Positions 16,019 to 25,200 of a DNA stretch of 64,000 nt are shown here, in pieces (positions within the stretch are counted from its first letter, which is position 1; each line of letters opens with the position of its first letter). Position numbers and translations under genes: made by a program. The stretch comes from Streptomyces pristinaespiralis (GTDB taxonomy: Bacteria; Actinomycetota; Actinomycetes; Streptomycetales; Streptomycetaceae), in contig NZ_CP011340.1 of assembly GCF_001278075.1 (NCBI RefSeq), positions 3,100,001-3,164,000 of the forward strand, written 5' to 3'. The notes beneath the pieces are model-generated. The model worked only from the letters and a program-made list of their open reading frames with translations. It was not told the DNA's origin and searched no databases.

Positions 16019-16999
16019 TCAGGCCGCCGGCAGAGGGGCCGGTTCGGCCTGGGCCAGGAGCGGGCTCTTGTGGCGCAGCAGCCATTGCCGGTAGGCGGCT
16101 GCGCGCAGGGCCGCCTCGCGGTAGGCGGCGGTCAGGTCGGCGTACACCGACTCGTACAGCTCGCCGGAGGGCCCGGGTCTGGAGAAGAGCAGGAGGCGGA
16201 CCGCGAGCGGGTCGCCGCGGAGCGGGCGGACGGCCATGTCCTCGCGGGGCATGGAGGTCGGCTGGCAGGGGGCGACGACCTCGCCGACCGCGATCAGGGA
16301 GGCGGCCGTGTGGTAGTCGCCGTGCAGGACGGGCGGGTCGATACCGGCCGCGCCCAGTACCCGCCGCAGCCCGTCCCACTCCCCGTCCACCGTCGGGTCG
16401 ACCATCCAGCGGTCATGGGCGAGATCGGCCAGGTCAACGACCGGGGCCGCCGCGGCGGGGTGGTCGCGTGCCAGGGAGACGAACTGGGGCTCCCGGTCCA
16501 CGAGTACACGCGCGCACAGTCCGTCCGGGACCAGTAACGGGCACCCCTCCACCTCGTGCACGAAGGCGACGTCGAGCTGGCCTGCGGCGACCATCCGCAG
16601 CAGGGCGTTGGCGGACACGTCCATGTGGAGCGAGATGTCGGTGCCGGTCAGCCGGTCGCGCAGGCGGCGCAGCCAGCCGGCGAGCGCCCGGCTGGCGGTC
16701 GACCCGATGCGCAGCAGCGGACCGCCCTCACCGGCCGCGGCCGCCTTCGCCTCCACGACGAGCGCGCCCATCTCCGCGACGAGGGGCCGGGCCCGGCTCA
16801 GTACGGAACGGCCGAGCGGCGTCGGCCGGCAGCCGGTGCGCTCCCGCGAGAAGAGGGCCGCGCCCAGAAAGTTCTCGATACGGCGCAGTTGCGTCGTCAG
16901 GGACGGCTGGCTGACACCGAGCTGCCGGGCGGCTTTGTGCAGGCTGCCGGTGTCGGCTATGGCGCACAGCGCACGCAGGTGCCTCACCTCGAGCTCCAT
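16019..16999 (-). CDS. snpR: LysR-type regulator, divergent to snapalysin gene (SnpR-like)
   Basis: 326 aa from ATG 16999. The N-terminal winged helix is LRALCAIADTGSLHKAARQLGVSQPSLTTQLRRIE, followed by a type 2 periplasmic-binding-like effector domain. Streptomyces snpA genes are activated by a divergently transcribed LysR protein called SnpR or MprR, and this gene sits exactly there, 193 bp from snpA, so the symbol rests on context. The effector ligand is not known. The intergenic region holds a T-N11-A palindrome (17150-17162). Confidence 0.85.
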   Translation of the reverse strand: MELEVRHLRALCAIADTGSLHKAARQLGVSQPSLTTQLRRIENFLGAALFSRERTGCRPTPLGRSVLSRARPLVAEMGALVVEAKAAAAGEGGPLLRIGSTASRALAGWLRRLRDRLTGTDISLHMDVSANALLRMVAAGQLDVAFVHEVEGCPLLVPDGLCARVLVDREPQFVSLARDHPAAAAPVVDLADLAHDRWMVDPTVDGEWDGLRRVLGAAGIDPPVLHGDYHTAASLIAVGEVVAPCQPTSMPREDMAVRPLRGDPLAVRLLLFSRPGPSGELYESVYADLTAAYREAALRAAAYRQWLLRHKSPLLAQAEPAPLPAA

Positions 17000-17149
17000 G
17001 CTCCCGAGCGTAGGGCTGCACCAACTGCCACACCAGACACCGTAGTCGGGGCAGGACGGGCGGATCGGGACAGGCTGCTCGGGAGTGGGTGATGCGCCCG
17101 CGCTATCGCCCCCTGGCATCATCCGCGCGGCGGTGCGCCTCCCCGACAC

Positions 17150-17162
17150 TTCGGCTACCGAA
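17150..17162. promoter_or_regulatory. LysR-type T-N11-A palindrome upstream of snpA
   Basis: TTCGG-CTA-CCGAA is a perfect 13-bp inverted repeat fitting the LysR T-N11-A rule. It ends 30 nt before the snpA start, so it would lie in or near the snpA core promoter. Confidence 0.4.
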
Positions 17163-17192
17163 CGTCGTTCAACGGACCAGTAGGAGCCCCCC

Positions 17193-17849
17193 ATGCGTCA
17201 CACCAGAACGTTGTTCTCCGCCGTCGTCGGTCTCGGCCTCGCCGCCGTCCTCGGCACCGTGCCCGCCACCGCCGCCAACTCCCCTGCGGCCGCGGTGACA
17301 TCCTCCTCCACCTCGTACGCCGCGTACGAGGGCTCCGCGGAGGACGCGAAGGCGACCAGGGCCTTCTTCGACGCCGTGGTCAGGTCGGTCGCCCAGAAGC
17401 GCGCGGCGAACCCGGGCGCGCAGGCCGTGACCGTCGTCTACAACGCGAGCAACGCGCCCACCTTCCGCACCCAGATAGCGCGCAGCACCCAGATCTGGAA
17501 CGGCTCGGTCAGCAATGTCCGGCTCGTCGAGGGCTCGGGCGCCGACTTCGCCTACTACGAGGGCAACGACTCACGCGGGTCGTACGCGAGCACCGACGGT
17601 CACGGCCGCGGCTACATCTTCCTGGACTACCGGCAGAACCAGCAGTACAACTCCACCCGTGTCACCGCCCATGAGACCGGGCACGTGCTCGGACTGCCCG
17701 ACCACTACTCGGGTCCCTGCAGCGAGCTGATGTCGGGCGGCGGCCCCGGCACCTCGTGCCAGAACGCCTACCCGAACTCGGCGGAACGCTCCCGGGTGAA
17801 CCAGCTCTGGGCGAACGGGCTCGCTGCCGCGATCGCCAAGGTTTCCTGA
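17193..17849 (+). CDS. snpA: Snapalysin, small neutral metalloprotease (M7)
   Basis: 218 aa pre-pro-enzyme. Signal peptide about 1-28 ([20 protein letters not shown]), a propeptide to about residue 80, then the compact zinc protease starting near [14 protein letters not shown]. Zinc site [11 protein letters not shown] (HExxHxxGxxD; Asp as third ligand is the M7 signature). The two Cys of [14 protein letters not shown] can form a disulfide. RBS AGGAG precedes ATG 17193. Secreted caseinolytic protease made in stationary phase, normally activated by the adjacent LysR protein. Confidence 0.97.
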   Translation: MRHTRTLFSAVVGLGLAAVLGTVPATAANSPAAAVTSSSTSYAAYEGSAEDAKATRAFFDAVVRSVAQKRAANPGAQAVTVVYNASNAPTFRTQIARSTQIWNGSVSNVRLVEGSGADFAYYEGNDSRGSYASTDGHGRGYIFLDYRQNQQYNSTRVTAHETGHVLGLPDHYSGPCSELMSGGGPGTSCQNAYPNSAERSRVNQLWANGLAAAIAKVS

Positions 17850-17871
17850 CCGGAGCCTGCCGACGGGAAGG

Positions 17872-17899
17872 GGCGCCCCGCAGTGCACGGCGGGGCGCC
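17872..17899 (+). terminator. Terminator after snpA
   Basis: 10-bp GC stem (GGCGCCCCGC / GCGGGGCGCC), 22 nt past the snpA stop, then CTTGTCGTGT. It also separates snpA from the convergent gene ending at 17927. Confidence 0.65.
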
Positions 17900-17926
17900 T
17901 TGTCGTGTCTGCCGCGTAGAAGGCGC

Positions 17927-18370
17927 TCAGGCCTGGGCCGGTTCGCGCCGGCCGAGTTCGGCGCCGGGCGGCAGTTGGCGGCGGATCCTGCCGAGCGCGT
18001 CGTCGAAGTCCCCGTCCCCGACGCCCGCTTCGTATGCCGCACCGCCGTAGTGCAGTGTCAGATTGAGGTCCGACCGGTCGAGCGGCGGCTCTTTCCCGGT
18101 GGGCTCACCCAGTGTCAGCAGGCAGCTCAGGGTCGCCTGCTGGACCGTGCCGTCCGCGTGGACGGGCAGGGGCATGTCCCATTCCAGGACACAGGAGGCC
18201 AGCACCTGGGAGGCGCCGACCGCCCTGAGAGCGGCGAAGGTGGCCCCCTCGTACACAACGCCTCTGATGGATGTGCGCAGTTGGCCGCCGCTCGCCGATA
18301 TGGTGACCGATTCCGCGCCCTGCCGGTCGCGGTACCAGCCCGCCCAGGCTTCCGTAGACTCCGATGACAT
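17927..18370 (-). CDS. Hypothetical protein, possibly DUF6304-type
   Basis: 147 aa from ATG 18370. It starts SSESTEAWAGWYRDRQGAE and runs as alternating beta strands (VTISASGGQLRTSIRGVVYEG; LNLTLHYGG) with no TM or signal. The AGWYRDRxGAE opening resembles the actinobacterial DUF6304 group, but I am not sure. The function is unknown. Same strand as the next upstream small zinc-ribbon gene (49-nt gap). Confidence 0.65.
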   Translation of the reverse strand: MSSESTEAWAGWYRDRQGAESVTISASGGQLRTSIRGVVYEGATFAALRAVGASQVLASCVLEWDMPLPVHADGTVQQATLSCLLTLGEPTGKEPPLDRSDLNLTLHYGGAAYEAGVGDGDFDDALGRIRRQLPPGAELGRREPAQA

Positions 18371-18418
18371 GCGCGGACTGTAGCGGTAGGGCCGAGCGGG
18401 GCGCGCCCCAGGTGCCCC

Positions 18419-18763
18419 TCAGGACGTGCCGGTCTCCCGGCCGGGGGCGTCGTCGGGCGACTCTCCGGACGGTCCGGCCGGCGATGCGTCGGACGCACCG
18501 GGTCCGCCCGGCTCGTCCGGCCGGCCAGGGCCCTCGGGCCGGTCCGGCCCTCCCCGCGCCTGCGGCTTCGCTCCGCCCTCCGGGGGGACGTAGAGCGGAC
18601 AGTCAGGATTGCGGCAGGGACCCGGCTCCCACAACGGGACGTACGTGCCCAGTGTCTTGTGCCGCTTCACCACCGATTCCACCGGTTGCCCGCAGGCGGC
18701 GCACGTCTGACGGCGCTGCGGGTCGTGACTCGTCCGGGGTACTTCACGTCCTTTGCTGCCCAT
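18419..18763 (-). CDS. Small zinc-ribbon protein with disordered tail
   Basis: 114 aa from ATG 18763. Residues 18-58 contain two Cys pairs, CAACG and CRNPDC, around a basic VVKRHKTLGTYVPLW segment, consistent with one zinc ribbon. Residues 60-114 are low-complexity Gly/Pro/Asp/Glu. No family recognised. There is no Shine-Dalgarno; a TATTCT hexamer ends 6 nt before the ATG, so the mRNA may be leaderless. Confidence 0.6.
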   Translation of the reverse strand: MGSKGREVPRTSHDPQRRQTCAACGQPVESVVKRHKTLGTYVPLWEPGPCRNPDCPLYVPPEGGAKPQARGGPDRPEGPGRPDEPGGPGASDASPAGPSGESPDDAPGRETGTS

Positions 18764-18853
18764 ACAGTCAGAATATGTCGGTATGGGCAGCTCGGACAGC
18801 GCAGCTCCTGCGGCCGGTCCGCCGCGACAGGTCCGCCGCGGCCGCCCCCGCGG

Positions 18854-19435
18854 TCAGTCCTTCCGGCTGTACTGCCTGACGACCACGCCGTTGCCGAAGG
18901 CCCGCACGGAGTCCAGCGAGAAGGCCGACAGGCGGAAGGGGGTCGCGAACATCGGCATGCCGGAACCGAGCACGACGGGGTAGCTCTTGATGACGAGTTC
19001 GTCGACCTCGTCGATCAGCTGTCCGGCGACGTTCGCCCCGCCGCACAGGTAGATGTCCAGACCTTCCTCCTTCTTGAGGTCCCGGACCGCGGCGGCCACG
19101 TCGCCGGAGAGGATGCGCACGTTCGGGTCGGGTGACTCCTGGAGGCTGTTCGACACCACGAACTCACGCAGATGGGCGTACGGGCTGGTGAGCCCGACCT
19201 TCAGCGCCAGGTCGTAGCTGGCGCGGCCCTGTATGAGGGTGTCGTATCTGCTGTTCGGCACATCGTCGATACCGAAGGCGCGGCGGGCCGGGGTCGGCAG
19301 GGTGTCGGCGCACTCCTCCTTGAGGTATTCGAGGTAGTCGTCGGCCACGAGATCCGTGAAGAAGTCCGCTTCACCCCCCGGGGCGCCGATGAAGCCGTCG
19401 ATGGATGCGGCGATGAAGTAGCTGAGCTTTCGCAA
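18854..19435 (-). CDS. RibD C-terminal / dihydrofolate reductase-like protein
   Basis: 193 aa from a TTG at 19435 preceded by AGAGGA at 5 nt; the longer open frame upstream lacks DHFR features. It starts MRKLSYFIAASIDGFIGAPGG, the hallmark of the RibD_C family, with IYLCGGANVAGQLI (NADPH-loop) near residue 125 and YPVVLGSGMPMF. Members are small NADPH-dependent reductases of uncertain substrate. Confidence 0.85.
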   Translation of the reverse strand: MRKLSYFIAASIDGFIGAPGGEADFFTDLVADDYLEYLKEECADTLPTPARRAFGIDDVPNSRYDTLIQGRASYDLALKVGLTSPYAHLREFVVSNSLQESPDPNVRILSGDVAAAVRDLKKEEGLDIYLCGGANVAGQLIDEVDELVIKSYPVVLGSGMPMFATPFRLSAFSLDSVRAFGNGVVVRQYSRKD

Positions 19436-19568
19436 ACCGGTCCTCTGGTCGTCGGATACCGAAGAGGCCGCCGACGGCCGGGCGCGCTCGCACCCGGCCG
19501 GACCGGGGCCCGAACCACTTCGGCCATAGTGCTTCACTTGAAGTCGTGCGGCAAGTGCTTTGCGGAGA

Positions 19569-20606
19569 TCAGTGGTTGCGCCGGGTGACGAATTCGGCCA
19601 GGGAGAGCAGATCACTCGCCGCGGTCAGATCCGGGACGGCCCGGGACAGCCGGCCGACCGCCCGGGACATCCGGTCGCCGGCATGCATCTGGGCCCAGTC
19701 CCGCCCTCCGGCCCGCTCCACCGCGTCGGCGGCGCGGCGGACCGCCGACGCGCTCATCGGCCCCCGGTACAACTCGGCCAGCTCCACCGCCGCCGCGGTG
19801 CCGGAGGCCAGCGCGGCGACCACCGGGAGCGACTTCTTGTGCGCCGCGAGATCCGCGCCGGCCGGTTTGCCCGTCTGCTCCGGGTCGCCCCAGATCCCGA
19901 TGAGGTCGTCGATGAGCTGGAACGCCAGTCCCGCCTCCCTCCCGAAGGCGTCCATCGCCGCGGCCTGCTCCTCGTCCGCGCCGGCGTACAGCGCGCCGAG
20001 GGCGCAGGCGCAGCCGAGCAGGGCCCCGGTCTTGGCGGTCGCCATGGCGAGGCACTCCTCGAGGGTGACCTCGAGCGGCGGACGTTCCTCGAAGGCGCAG
20101 TCGGCCTGCTGGCCCGCGCACAGCTCGATCACACAGGCCGCCAGCCGCACCGCCGCGGGGCCGGATGCCGGGTGCCGGTCCTCCGCGAGCAGCCGCAGCG
20201 CGAGCGCCGACATCGCGTCCCCGGCGATGATGGCGTCGGCGGTGCCGAAGACGCTCCACGCCGTGGGCCGGTGCCTGCGGGTCGGGTCCTCGTCGATCAC
20301 GTCGTCGTGCAGCAGGGTGAAGTTGTGCGCGAGCTCGACCGCGGCGGCCGCCCGCACGGCCTGCCGCGGGTCGCCGCCCAGCGCCTGGCACGCGGCGAGC
20401 ACCAGCGCCGGCCTGACGGCCTTGCCGGTGGCACCGGCGACCGGGGTGCCGTCGGAGCGCTCCCAGCCGAAGTGGTACATGGCGATCCGGCGCATGGAAC
20501 CGGGCAGCGACGCGATGGCTGAGCGGAGTTCGGGGTCGACCGCACTGCGGGTGCGTTCGAGGAGGGCGACGGCCTCTCGGCCGTCGACGGTGTCCGGCAT
20601 GGTCAA
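19569..20606 (-). CDS. Polyprenyl diphosphate synthase, putative encapsulin cargo
   Basis: 345 aa from TTG 20606 (AAAGGA 7 nt upstream); ATG 20600 is the alternative. An in-frame stop 5' of these and no other start codon rule out a long N-terminal extension. First Asp-rich motif HDDVIDED near residue 98, RRHRPTAW after it, second Asp-rich motif QLIDDLIGIWGD near residue 225. It condenses IPP with allylic diphosphates, probably to GGPP length. It is encoded 92 nt after the encapsulin shell gene. In family 2B encapsulin loci a polyprenyl transferase is a typical packaged enzyme. S. coelicolor has the same pair. Confidence 0.9.
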   Translation of the reverse strand: MTMPDTVDGREAVALLERTRSAVDPELRSAIASLPGSMRRIAMYHFGWERSDGTPVAGATGKAVRPALVLAACQALGGDPRQAVRAAAAVELAHNFTLLHDDVIDEDPTRRHRPTAWSVFGTADAIIAGDAMSALALRLLAEDRHPASGPAAVRLAACVIELCAGQQADCAFEERPPLEVTLEECLAMATAKTGALLGCACALGALYAGADEEQAAAMDAFGREAGLAFQLIDDLIGIWGDPEQTGKPAGADLAAHKKSLPVVAALASGTAAAVELAELYRGPMSASAVRRAADAVERAGGRDWAQMHAGDRMSRAVGRLSRAVPDLTAASDLLSLAEFVTRRNH

Positions 20607-20698
20607 CTGGCGTTCCTTTCCCGGTGGTGGCTTCCCCTCGCGGGCGGGGACGCGGCGACAGCTCCGCGCCCCCGAAGGTCACGTCGTCCCTGGGCAGG

Positions 20699-22117
20699 TC
20701 ACCGCCAACGGCTCACCTCCACGTTCTCCAGGACGCCGAGCGCGTCCGGGACGAGCACGGCCGCCGAGTAGTAGGCCGTGACCAGGTAGGAGATGATCGC
20801 CTGCTCGTCGATGCCCATGAACCGGACCGACAGGCTCGGCTCGATCTCGTCCGGGATGCCGCTCTGCCGGAGCCCGATGACGCCCTGCTCGTCCTCGCCG
20901 GTACGCATGCAGATGATCGACGTCGTCCGGGCCTCGGTGACCGGGATCTTGTTGCACGGGAAGATCGGCACGCCGCGCCAGGCGGGCACATGGTGACCCG
21001 CCACTTCCACGCTGTCGGGCACCAGTCCGCGCCTGTTGCACTCGCGCCCGAAGGCGGCGATGGCGCGCGGATGGGCGAGGAAGAGCTTCGAGCCCCGCCG
21101 CCGCGAGAGCAGTTCGTCCATGTCGTCCGGGCTCGGCACACCGTCGTGCGGCTGCAGCCGCTGCCCGTAGTCGCAGTTGTTGAGGAGGCCGAACTCACGG
21201 TTGTTGATGAGCTCGTGCTCCTGCCGCTCGCGCAGGGCCTCGACGGTCAGCCGCAACTGCTGCTCCGTCTGGTTCATCGGCTGGTTGTAGAGGTCCGCGA
21301 CGCGGCTGTGCACCTTGAGCACCGTCTGGGCGACGCTCAGCTCGTACTCCCGCGGCGCGGCGTCGTAGTCGACATAGGTGTGCGGCACGACCGCTTCGCC
21401 GACATGGCCGGCCGACAGGTCGATCGCCGCCTCGCCGTACTTGTTGGTGCGCTGGTGGGGAAGCGCCGCCAGATCCGCCAGATGGGAACGCAGCGACTCC
21501 GCCCGGTCCGCCAGGTTGAGCACGTCGTCCCTCGTCAGCACCAGGACCGTGCAGGCGGTCGCGGCGCGGGCCGTGTACTGCCAGACGGCTTCCCGGTCCA
21601 GCAGCGACTGGTCGCCGAAGTAGGCTCCGTCGGCGAGGACTTCGACGACCGCCTCGTCCCCGTAGGGACCCTCCCCCACCTTCTCCACCCGGCCGTGCGC
21701 CAGCAGGAAGATCCGGTCCGCCGCCTGGCCGCCGGTCGCCAGCACCTCGCCCGCAGCGAACTCCCGCTGCTCGCACCGCTGAGCCAGCTCCGTCAGCGCC
21801 GCCTCGTCGTCGAAGTCCCGCAGCGCCGGAAGCTCCCCCAGTTCGGCCGGGATCACGGCGACGCGGTCGCCGGTCTGGACGAACGTCACCCGCCCGTCGC
21901 CGACCGAGTAGCTGAGGCGGCGGTTCACCCGGTACGTGCCGCCCTGCACCTGCACCCACGGCAGCATGCGCAGCAGCCACCGTGAGGTGATCTCCTGCAT
22001 CTGCGGGACGGACTTGGTGGTGGTCGCGAGATTCCGTGCGGCAGCGGTACCGAGACTCTGCTGAGGTGCCTGGTCGCGAATGCCCTCGCCGACGGAACCA
22101 ACCGAACCAACCGTCAT
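20699..22117 (-). CDS. eshB: Family 2B encapsulin shell protein with cNMP-binding-like domain (EshA/EshB family)
   Basis: 472 aa. N-terminal arm and the first part of the HK97-like fold ([21 protein letters not shown], then [23 protein letters not shown]), an inserted cyclic-nucleotide-binding-like domain at about 85-215, and the rest of the shell domain ([20 protein letters not shown], then [40 protein letters not shown]). EshA-type proteins were first linked to ppGpp and growth, and are now recognised as virus-derived nanocompartments enclosing terpenoid enzymes. In the cNMP loop the usual FGE reads FGD, so nucleotide binding may be altered. RBS GGGAG before ATG 22117. It is in an operon with the prenyl synthase. 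Confidence 0.9.
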   Translation of the reverse strand: MTVGSVGSVGEGIRDQAPQQSLGTAAARNLATTTKSVPQMQEITSRWLLRMLPWVQVQGGTYRVNRRLSYSVGDGRVTFVQTGDRVAVIPAELGELPALRDFDDEAALTELAQRCEQREFAAGEVLATGGQAADRIFLLAHGRVEKVGEGPYGDEAVVEVLADGAYFGDQSLLDREAVWQYTARAATACTVLVLTRDDVLNLADRAESLRSHLADLAALPHQRTNKYGEAAIDLSAGHVGEAVVPHTYVDYDAAPREYELSVAQTVLKVHSRVADLYNQPMNQTEQQLRLTVEALRERQEHELINNREFGLLNNCDYGQRLQPHDGVPSPDDMDELLSRRRGSKLFLAHPRAIAAFGRECNRRGLVPDSVEVAGHHVPAWRGVPIFPCNKIPVTEARTTSIICMRTGEDEQGVIGLRQSGIPDEIEPSLSVRFMGIDEQAIISYLVTAYYSAAVLVPDALGVLENVEVSRWR

Positions 22118-22264
22118 GAGACTCCCTCTCGATCATGTCCTGACCTGCGAAGCAAGCGTCCCAGTACGGTATGTAAGTACGCCATTACACAAATGAGTGT
22201 GACTGGATCACCGCGGAGCGGGGCAGTAGCCGGACCCGTGGACACATCCGGCCAGAATGGGTTC

Positions 22265-23197
22265 ATGCCCGAACCGACCTCGACCGATCCGGTGGCCGCG
22301 ATGCGGCCCCGTCTGCCGTCGCCGCTGCAGCAGGTCGAGGACGAGCGCTTCTCCCGGCACGGCGTGCGACTGCTCCTCAAGCGCGACGACCTGATCCACC
22401 CGGATCTGCCGGGCAACAAGTGGCGGAAGCTGGCCCCCAACCTCCGGGCGGCGGCGGGCCGGCCGGTGCTGACCTTCGGCGGCGCGTATTCCAACCATCT
22501 GCGGGCGACGGCCGCCGCGGGGCGGCTGCTCGGCTTCGGCACGATCGGCGTCGTACGCGGCGACGAGCTCGCCACCCGCCCGCTGAACCCGTCCCTGGCC
22601 CGGTGCGCGGCGGACGGCATGCGCCTGCTGTTCGTCGACCGCGCCACCTATCGCGCCAAGGACGACCCGGGGACGCTCGCCGGGATCCTCCGGACGGCGG
22701 CGACGGACGACGTGTACGTGGTTCCCGAGGGCGGGAGCAACGCACCGGCCGCGGCCGGCTGCGCCGGACTCGGGCGCGAGCTGCGCGGCCTCGCCGACGT
22801 GGTGGCCGTCGCCTGCGGCACCGGGGGCACCCTGGCCGGACTGGCGGCCGGACTGGGCGACGGGCAGCGTGCCCTCGGCTTCCCGGTGCTCAAGGGCGGG
22901 TTCCTCGCCGCGGCGGTACGCGACCTCCAGGAAGAGGCCTTCGGCGGCCCCACCGGCGACTGGTCCCTCGACGAGCGCTTCCACTTCGGCGGGTACGCCC
23001 GTACCACTCCCGGACTCGACGCGTTCGCGGAAGGCTTCGGCGCACGTCACGGGCTTCCCGTCGAGCGGGTCTATGTCGCCAAGATGCTCGCCGGACTCGT
23101 GGAACTCGCCGCGGAGGGGGCCTTCCCGCCCGGCACGACGGTCGCGGCCGTGATCACCGGGCAGGAGGACGGGCGGGCGGCCGGCGCCGCCGGGTGA
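22265..23197 (+). CDS. ACC deaminase / D-cysteine desulfhydrase family PLP enzyme
   Basis: 310 aa from ATG 22265. Fold type II PLP enzyme: PLP Lys in LPGNKWRKL (about residue 50), TFGGAYSNHLRATAAAG (Ser/Asn contacts to substrate carboxylate) and phosphate loop ACGTGGTLAGLAAGL. These match the 1-aminocyclopropane-1-carboxylate deaminase / D-cysteine desulfhydrase group; which activity dominates cannot be told from sequence by eye. It ends 4 nt from the convergent antiporter gene. Confidence 0.88.
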   Translation: MPEPTSTDPVAAMRPRLPSPLQQVEDERFSRHGVRLLLKRDDLIHPDLPGNKWRKLAPNLRAAAGRPVLTFGGAYSNHLRATAAAGRLLGFGTIGVVRGDELATRPLNPSLARCAADGMRLLFVDRATYRAKDDPGTLAGILRTAATDDVYVVPEGGSNAPAAAGCAGLGRELRGLADVVAVACGTGGTLAGLAAGLGDGQRALGFPVLKGGFLAAAVRDLQEEAFGGPTGDWSLDERFHFGGYARTTPGLDAFAEGFGARHGLPVERVYVAKMLAGLVELAAEGAFPPGTTVAAVITGQEDGRAAGAAG

Positions 23198-23201
23198 CCG
23201 T

Positions 23202-24800
23202 TCAGGCGGTTTCCTCGCGGTAGGCGGCCGCCTCCTCCAGATCGAGCCTGCGCAGCAGCTTGCGCAGCATCTCGTCGTCGATGACCCGCCGGTTCCGCAG
23301 GTCCACGAACACGTCCCGTTCCGCCGCGATCATCTCCCTGGCGAGCCTGCGGTAGGTGTCGTCGGCCGACTCGCCGGTCGTCTCGTTCACCGAACCGAGC
23401 CTCTCCCACACCGAGTTCCTGCGGCGTTCCAGCACCGTGCGCAGCCGCTGTTCCAGTGGCTCCGGCAGCCGGTTGCCCTCGTCGGCGAGCAGTTCCTCCA
23501 GCCGCCGCTCCGCCGCCGCGGACGCCTGGCTCTGCGCCTGCGCCTCTGCCAGGGTCTCCGCCTGGACGTCTCGGCCGGGGATCTTCAGAGCCCGGATCAG
23601 GGACGGCAGCGTCAGCCCCTGGACCACCAGCGTTCCGATCACGGTGGTGAAGGTGAGGAACAGGACCAGGTTGCGGGCCGGGAAGTCCTCTCCGCTCGAC
23701 GTCGTCAGCGGGATGGAGAAGGCGATCGCGAGCGACACGACCCCGCGCATGCCGGCCCAGCCGACGATCAGCGGCGCCGTCCAGTTGGTCTCCGGCTCGC
23801 GCTCCCTGATCCGCCGGGACAGCATGCGCGGCAGGAACGTCGCCGGGTAGACCCATACGAACCGCACCACCACCACGGCGATGAAGACCCCGGCCGCGTA
23901 CCAGAGGGACTCCCCCACGCCGTAGTCGCCCAGTTCCCCCACCACGATCGCCAGTTGCAGGCCGATCAGCGCGAAGACGGTGGACTCCAGGACGAAGGCG
24001 ACCATCTTCCAGACGGCCTCCTCCTGGAGCCGGGTCGCGAAGTCGACCTGGTAGGAGTGATGGCCCAGGTAGAGCGCGACGACGACCACGGCCAGGACCC
24101 CGGAGGCGTGGACCTGTTCTGCGGCCGCGTAGGCGATGAACGGGATGAGCAGCGACAGGATGTTCTGCAGCAGCGCTTCCTTCAGGTGCTTGCGCAGCCA
24201 GTGGATCGGGACCATCAGCGCCAGACCGACGCCGACCCCGCCGACGGACGCCAGCGCGAACTCCGCCAGCCCGTCGCCCCAGCTGGTGCCGGCCCCGATC
24301 GCGGCCGCGAGGGCGACCTTGAAGGCGGTGATCGCGGTGGCATCGTTCACCAAGGATTCACCTTGAAGGATCGTGGTGATCCGGCCGGGCAGACCGAGCC
24401 TGCGCGCGATGGCCGTCGCGGCGACGGCGTCCGGTGGCGCGATCACCGCACCGAGCACCAGGGCCGTCGCCAGCGGCAGATCGGGCACCAGGAGATAGGC
24501 GAGGCAGCCGACCGCGACCGTCGCGAACAGGACATAGCCCACGGACAGCAGCGCGACGGGACGGATGTTGGCCCGCAGGTCGAGGTACGAGCTGTCCAGC
24601 GCGGCCAGGTGCAGCAGCGGAGGCAGCACCAGCGGCAGCACGATGTGCGGGTCGAGGTGGAAGTCGGGAACGCCCGGCACGTACGAGGCGGCCAGTCCGG
24701 CCACCACGAGCAGCAGCGGCGCCGGGACCGGCGTCCTGCGGGCGGCGCCGGCCACCGCCGCGCTCACCGCGATCAGCCCCACCAGCGGCAATGCTTCCAT
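23202..24800 (-). CDS. Na+/H+ antiporter, CPA1 (NhaP) type
   Basis: 532 aa from ATG 24800 (GAGG 11 nt upstream). About 12 TM helices, starting PLVGLIAVSAAVAG. CPA1 exchange site: APPDAVAATAIARRLGLP, LQGESLVNDATAIT (the conserved Asn-Asp), and GWAGMRGVVSLAIAFS with the family Arg. A ~130-aa cytoplasmic tail (LAEAQAQSQASAAAERRLEELL onward) is charged and coiled-coil-like, probably regulatory. It should extrude sodium at the expense of the proton gradient. Divergent from the UBP zinc finger gene, 44 nt between starts. Confidence 0.93.
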   Translation of the reverse strand: MEALPLVGLIAVSAAVAGAARRTPVPAPLLLVVAGLAASYVPGVPDFHLDPHIVLPLVLPPLLHLAALDSSYLDLRANIRPVALLSVGYVLFATVAVGCLAYLLVPDLPLATALVLGAVIAPPDAVAATAIARRLGLPGRITTILQGESLVNDATAITAFKVALAAAIGAGTSWGDGLAEFALASVGGVGVGLALMVPIHWLRKHLKEALLQNILSLLIPFIAYAAAEQVHASGVLAVVVVALYLGHHSYQVDFATRLQEEAVWKMVAFVLESTVFALIGLQLAIVVGELGDYGVGESLWYAAGVFIAVVVVRFVWVYPATFLPRMLSRRIREREPETNWTAPLIVGWAGMRGVVSLAIAFSIPLTTSSGEDFPARNLVLFLTFTTVIGTLVVQGLTLPSLIRALKIPGRDVQAETLAEAQAQSQASAAAERRLEELLADEGNRLPEPLEQRLRTVLERRRNSVWERLGSVNETTGESADDTYRRLAREMIAAERDVFVDLRNRRVIDDEMLRKLLRRLDLEEAAAYREETA

Positions 24801-24844
24801 CACACCGACCTCACGTCCGTCTTCCCCGTCGTAATCTGGCAATC

Positions 24845-25105
24845 ATGAGTGAGTGCCCCCACGTAGCAGAACTGCCGCGCCCCGAACCGGCTCCGCTGAC
24901 CGACACGTGTCCGGAATGCCTGGCGGCCGGCAGTCACCCGGTCCAGCTGCGACTCTGCCTGGCGTGTGGGCACGTGGGCTGCTGCGACTCCTCGCCGATG
25001 CGGCACGCGAGCGCGCACTTCCGTGAGACGGGGCACGCGGTGATGCGCAGTTTCGAGCCGGGACAGGTGTGGCGGTGGTGCTTCGTCGACGGTTCGATCG
25101 TCTGA
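24845..25105 (+). CDS. UBP-type zinc finger protein
   Basis: 86 aa from ATG 24845. The zf-UBP pattern is complete: SECPH, CPECL, CLACGHVGCCDSSPMRHASAHF, TGHAVMRSFEPGQVWRWCFVD. Eukaryotic members bind ubiquitin C-termini; in bacteria the single-domain form is of unknown role. The divergent arrangement with a Na+/H+ antiporter suggests a functional link, which is inference. Confidence 0.85.
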   Translation: MSECPHVAELPRPEPAPLTDTCPECLAAGSHPVQLRLCLACGHVGCCDSSPMRHASAHFRETGHAVMRSFEPGQVWRWCFVDGSIV

Positions 25106-25194
25106 CGCCTGGGTACGTCAACCATCCGCCGACCCCGCTCAATTGGGCGGCGCAGACCTCTAGCCACTGTGCGTACTCATAGGCTTACATTGAG

Positions 25195-25200
25195 TGACAC
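25195..25200. promoter_or_regulatory. BldD-like half-site in the sigH operon leader
   Basis: TGACAC 150 nt upstream of the anti-sigma start matches half of the BldD palindrome; the second half is degenerate. BldD is known to repress a sigH promoter in S. coelicolor, so the spot is worth noting, but the evidence here is weak. Confidence 0.2.
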
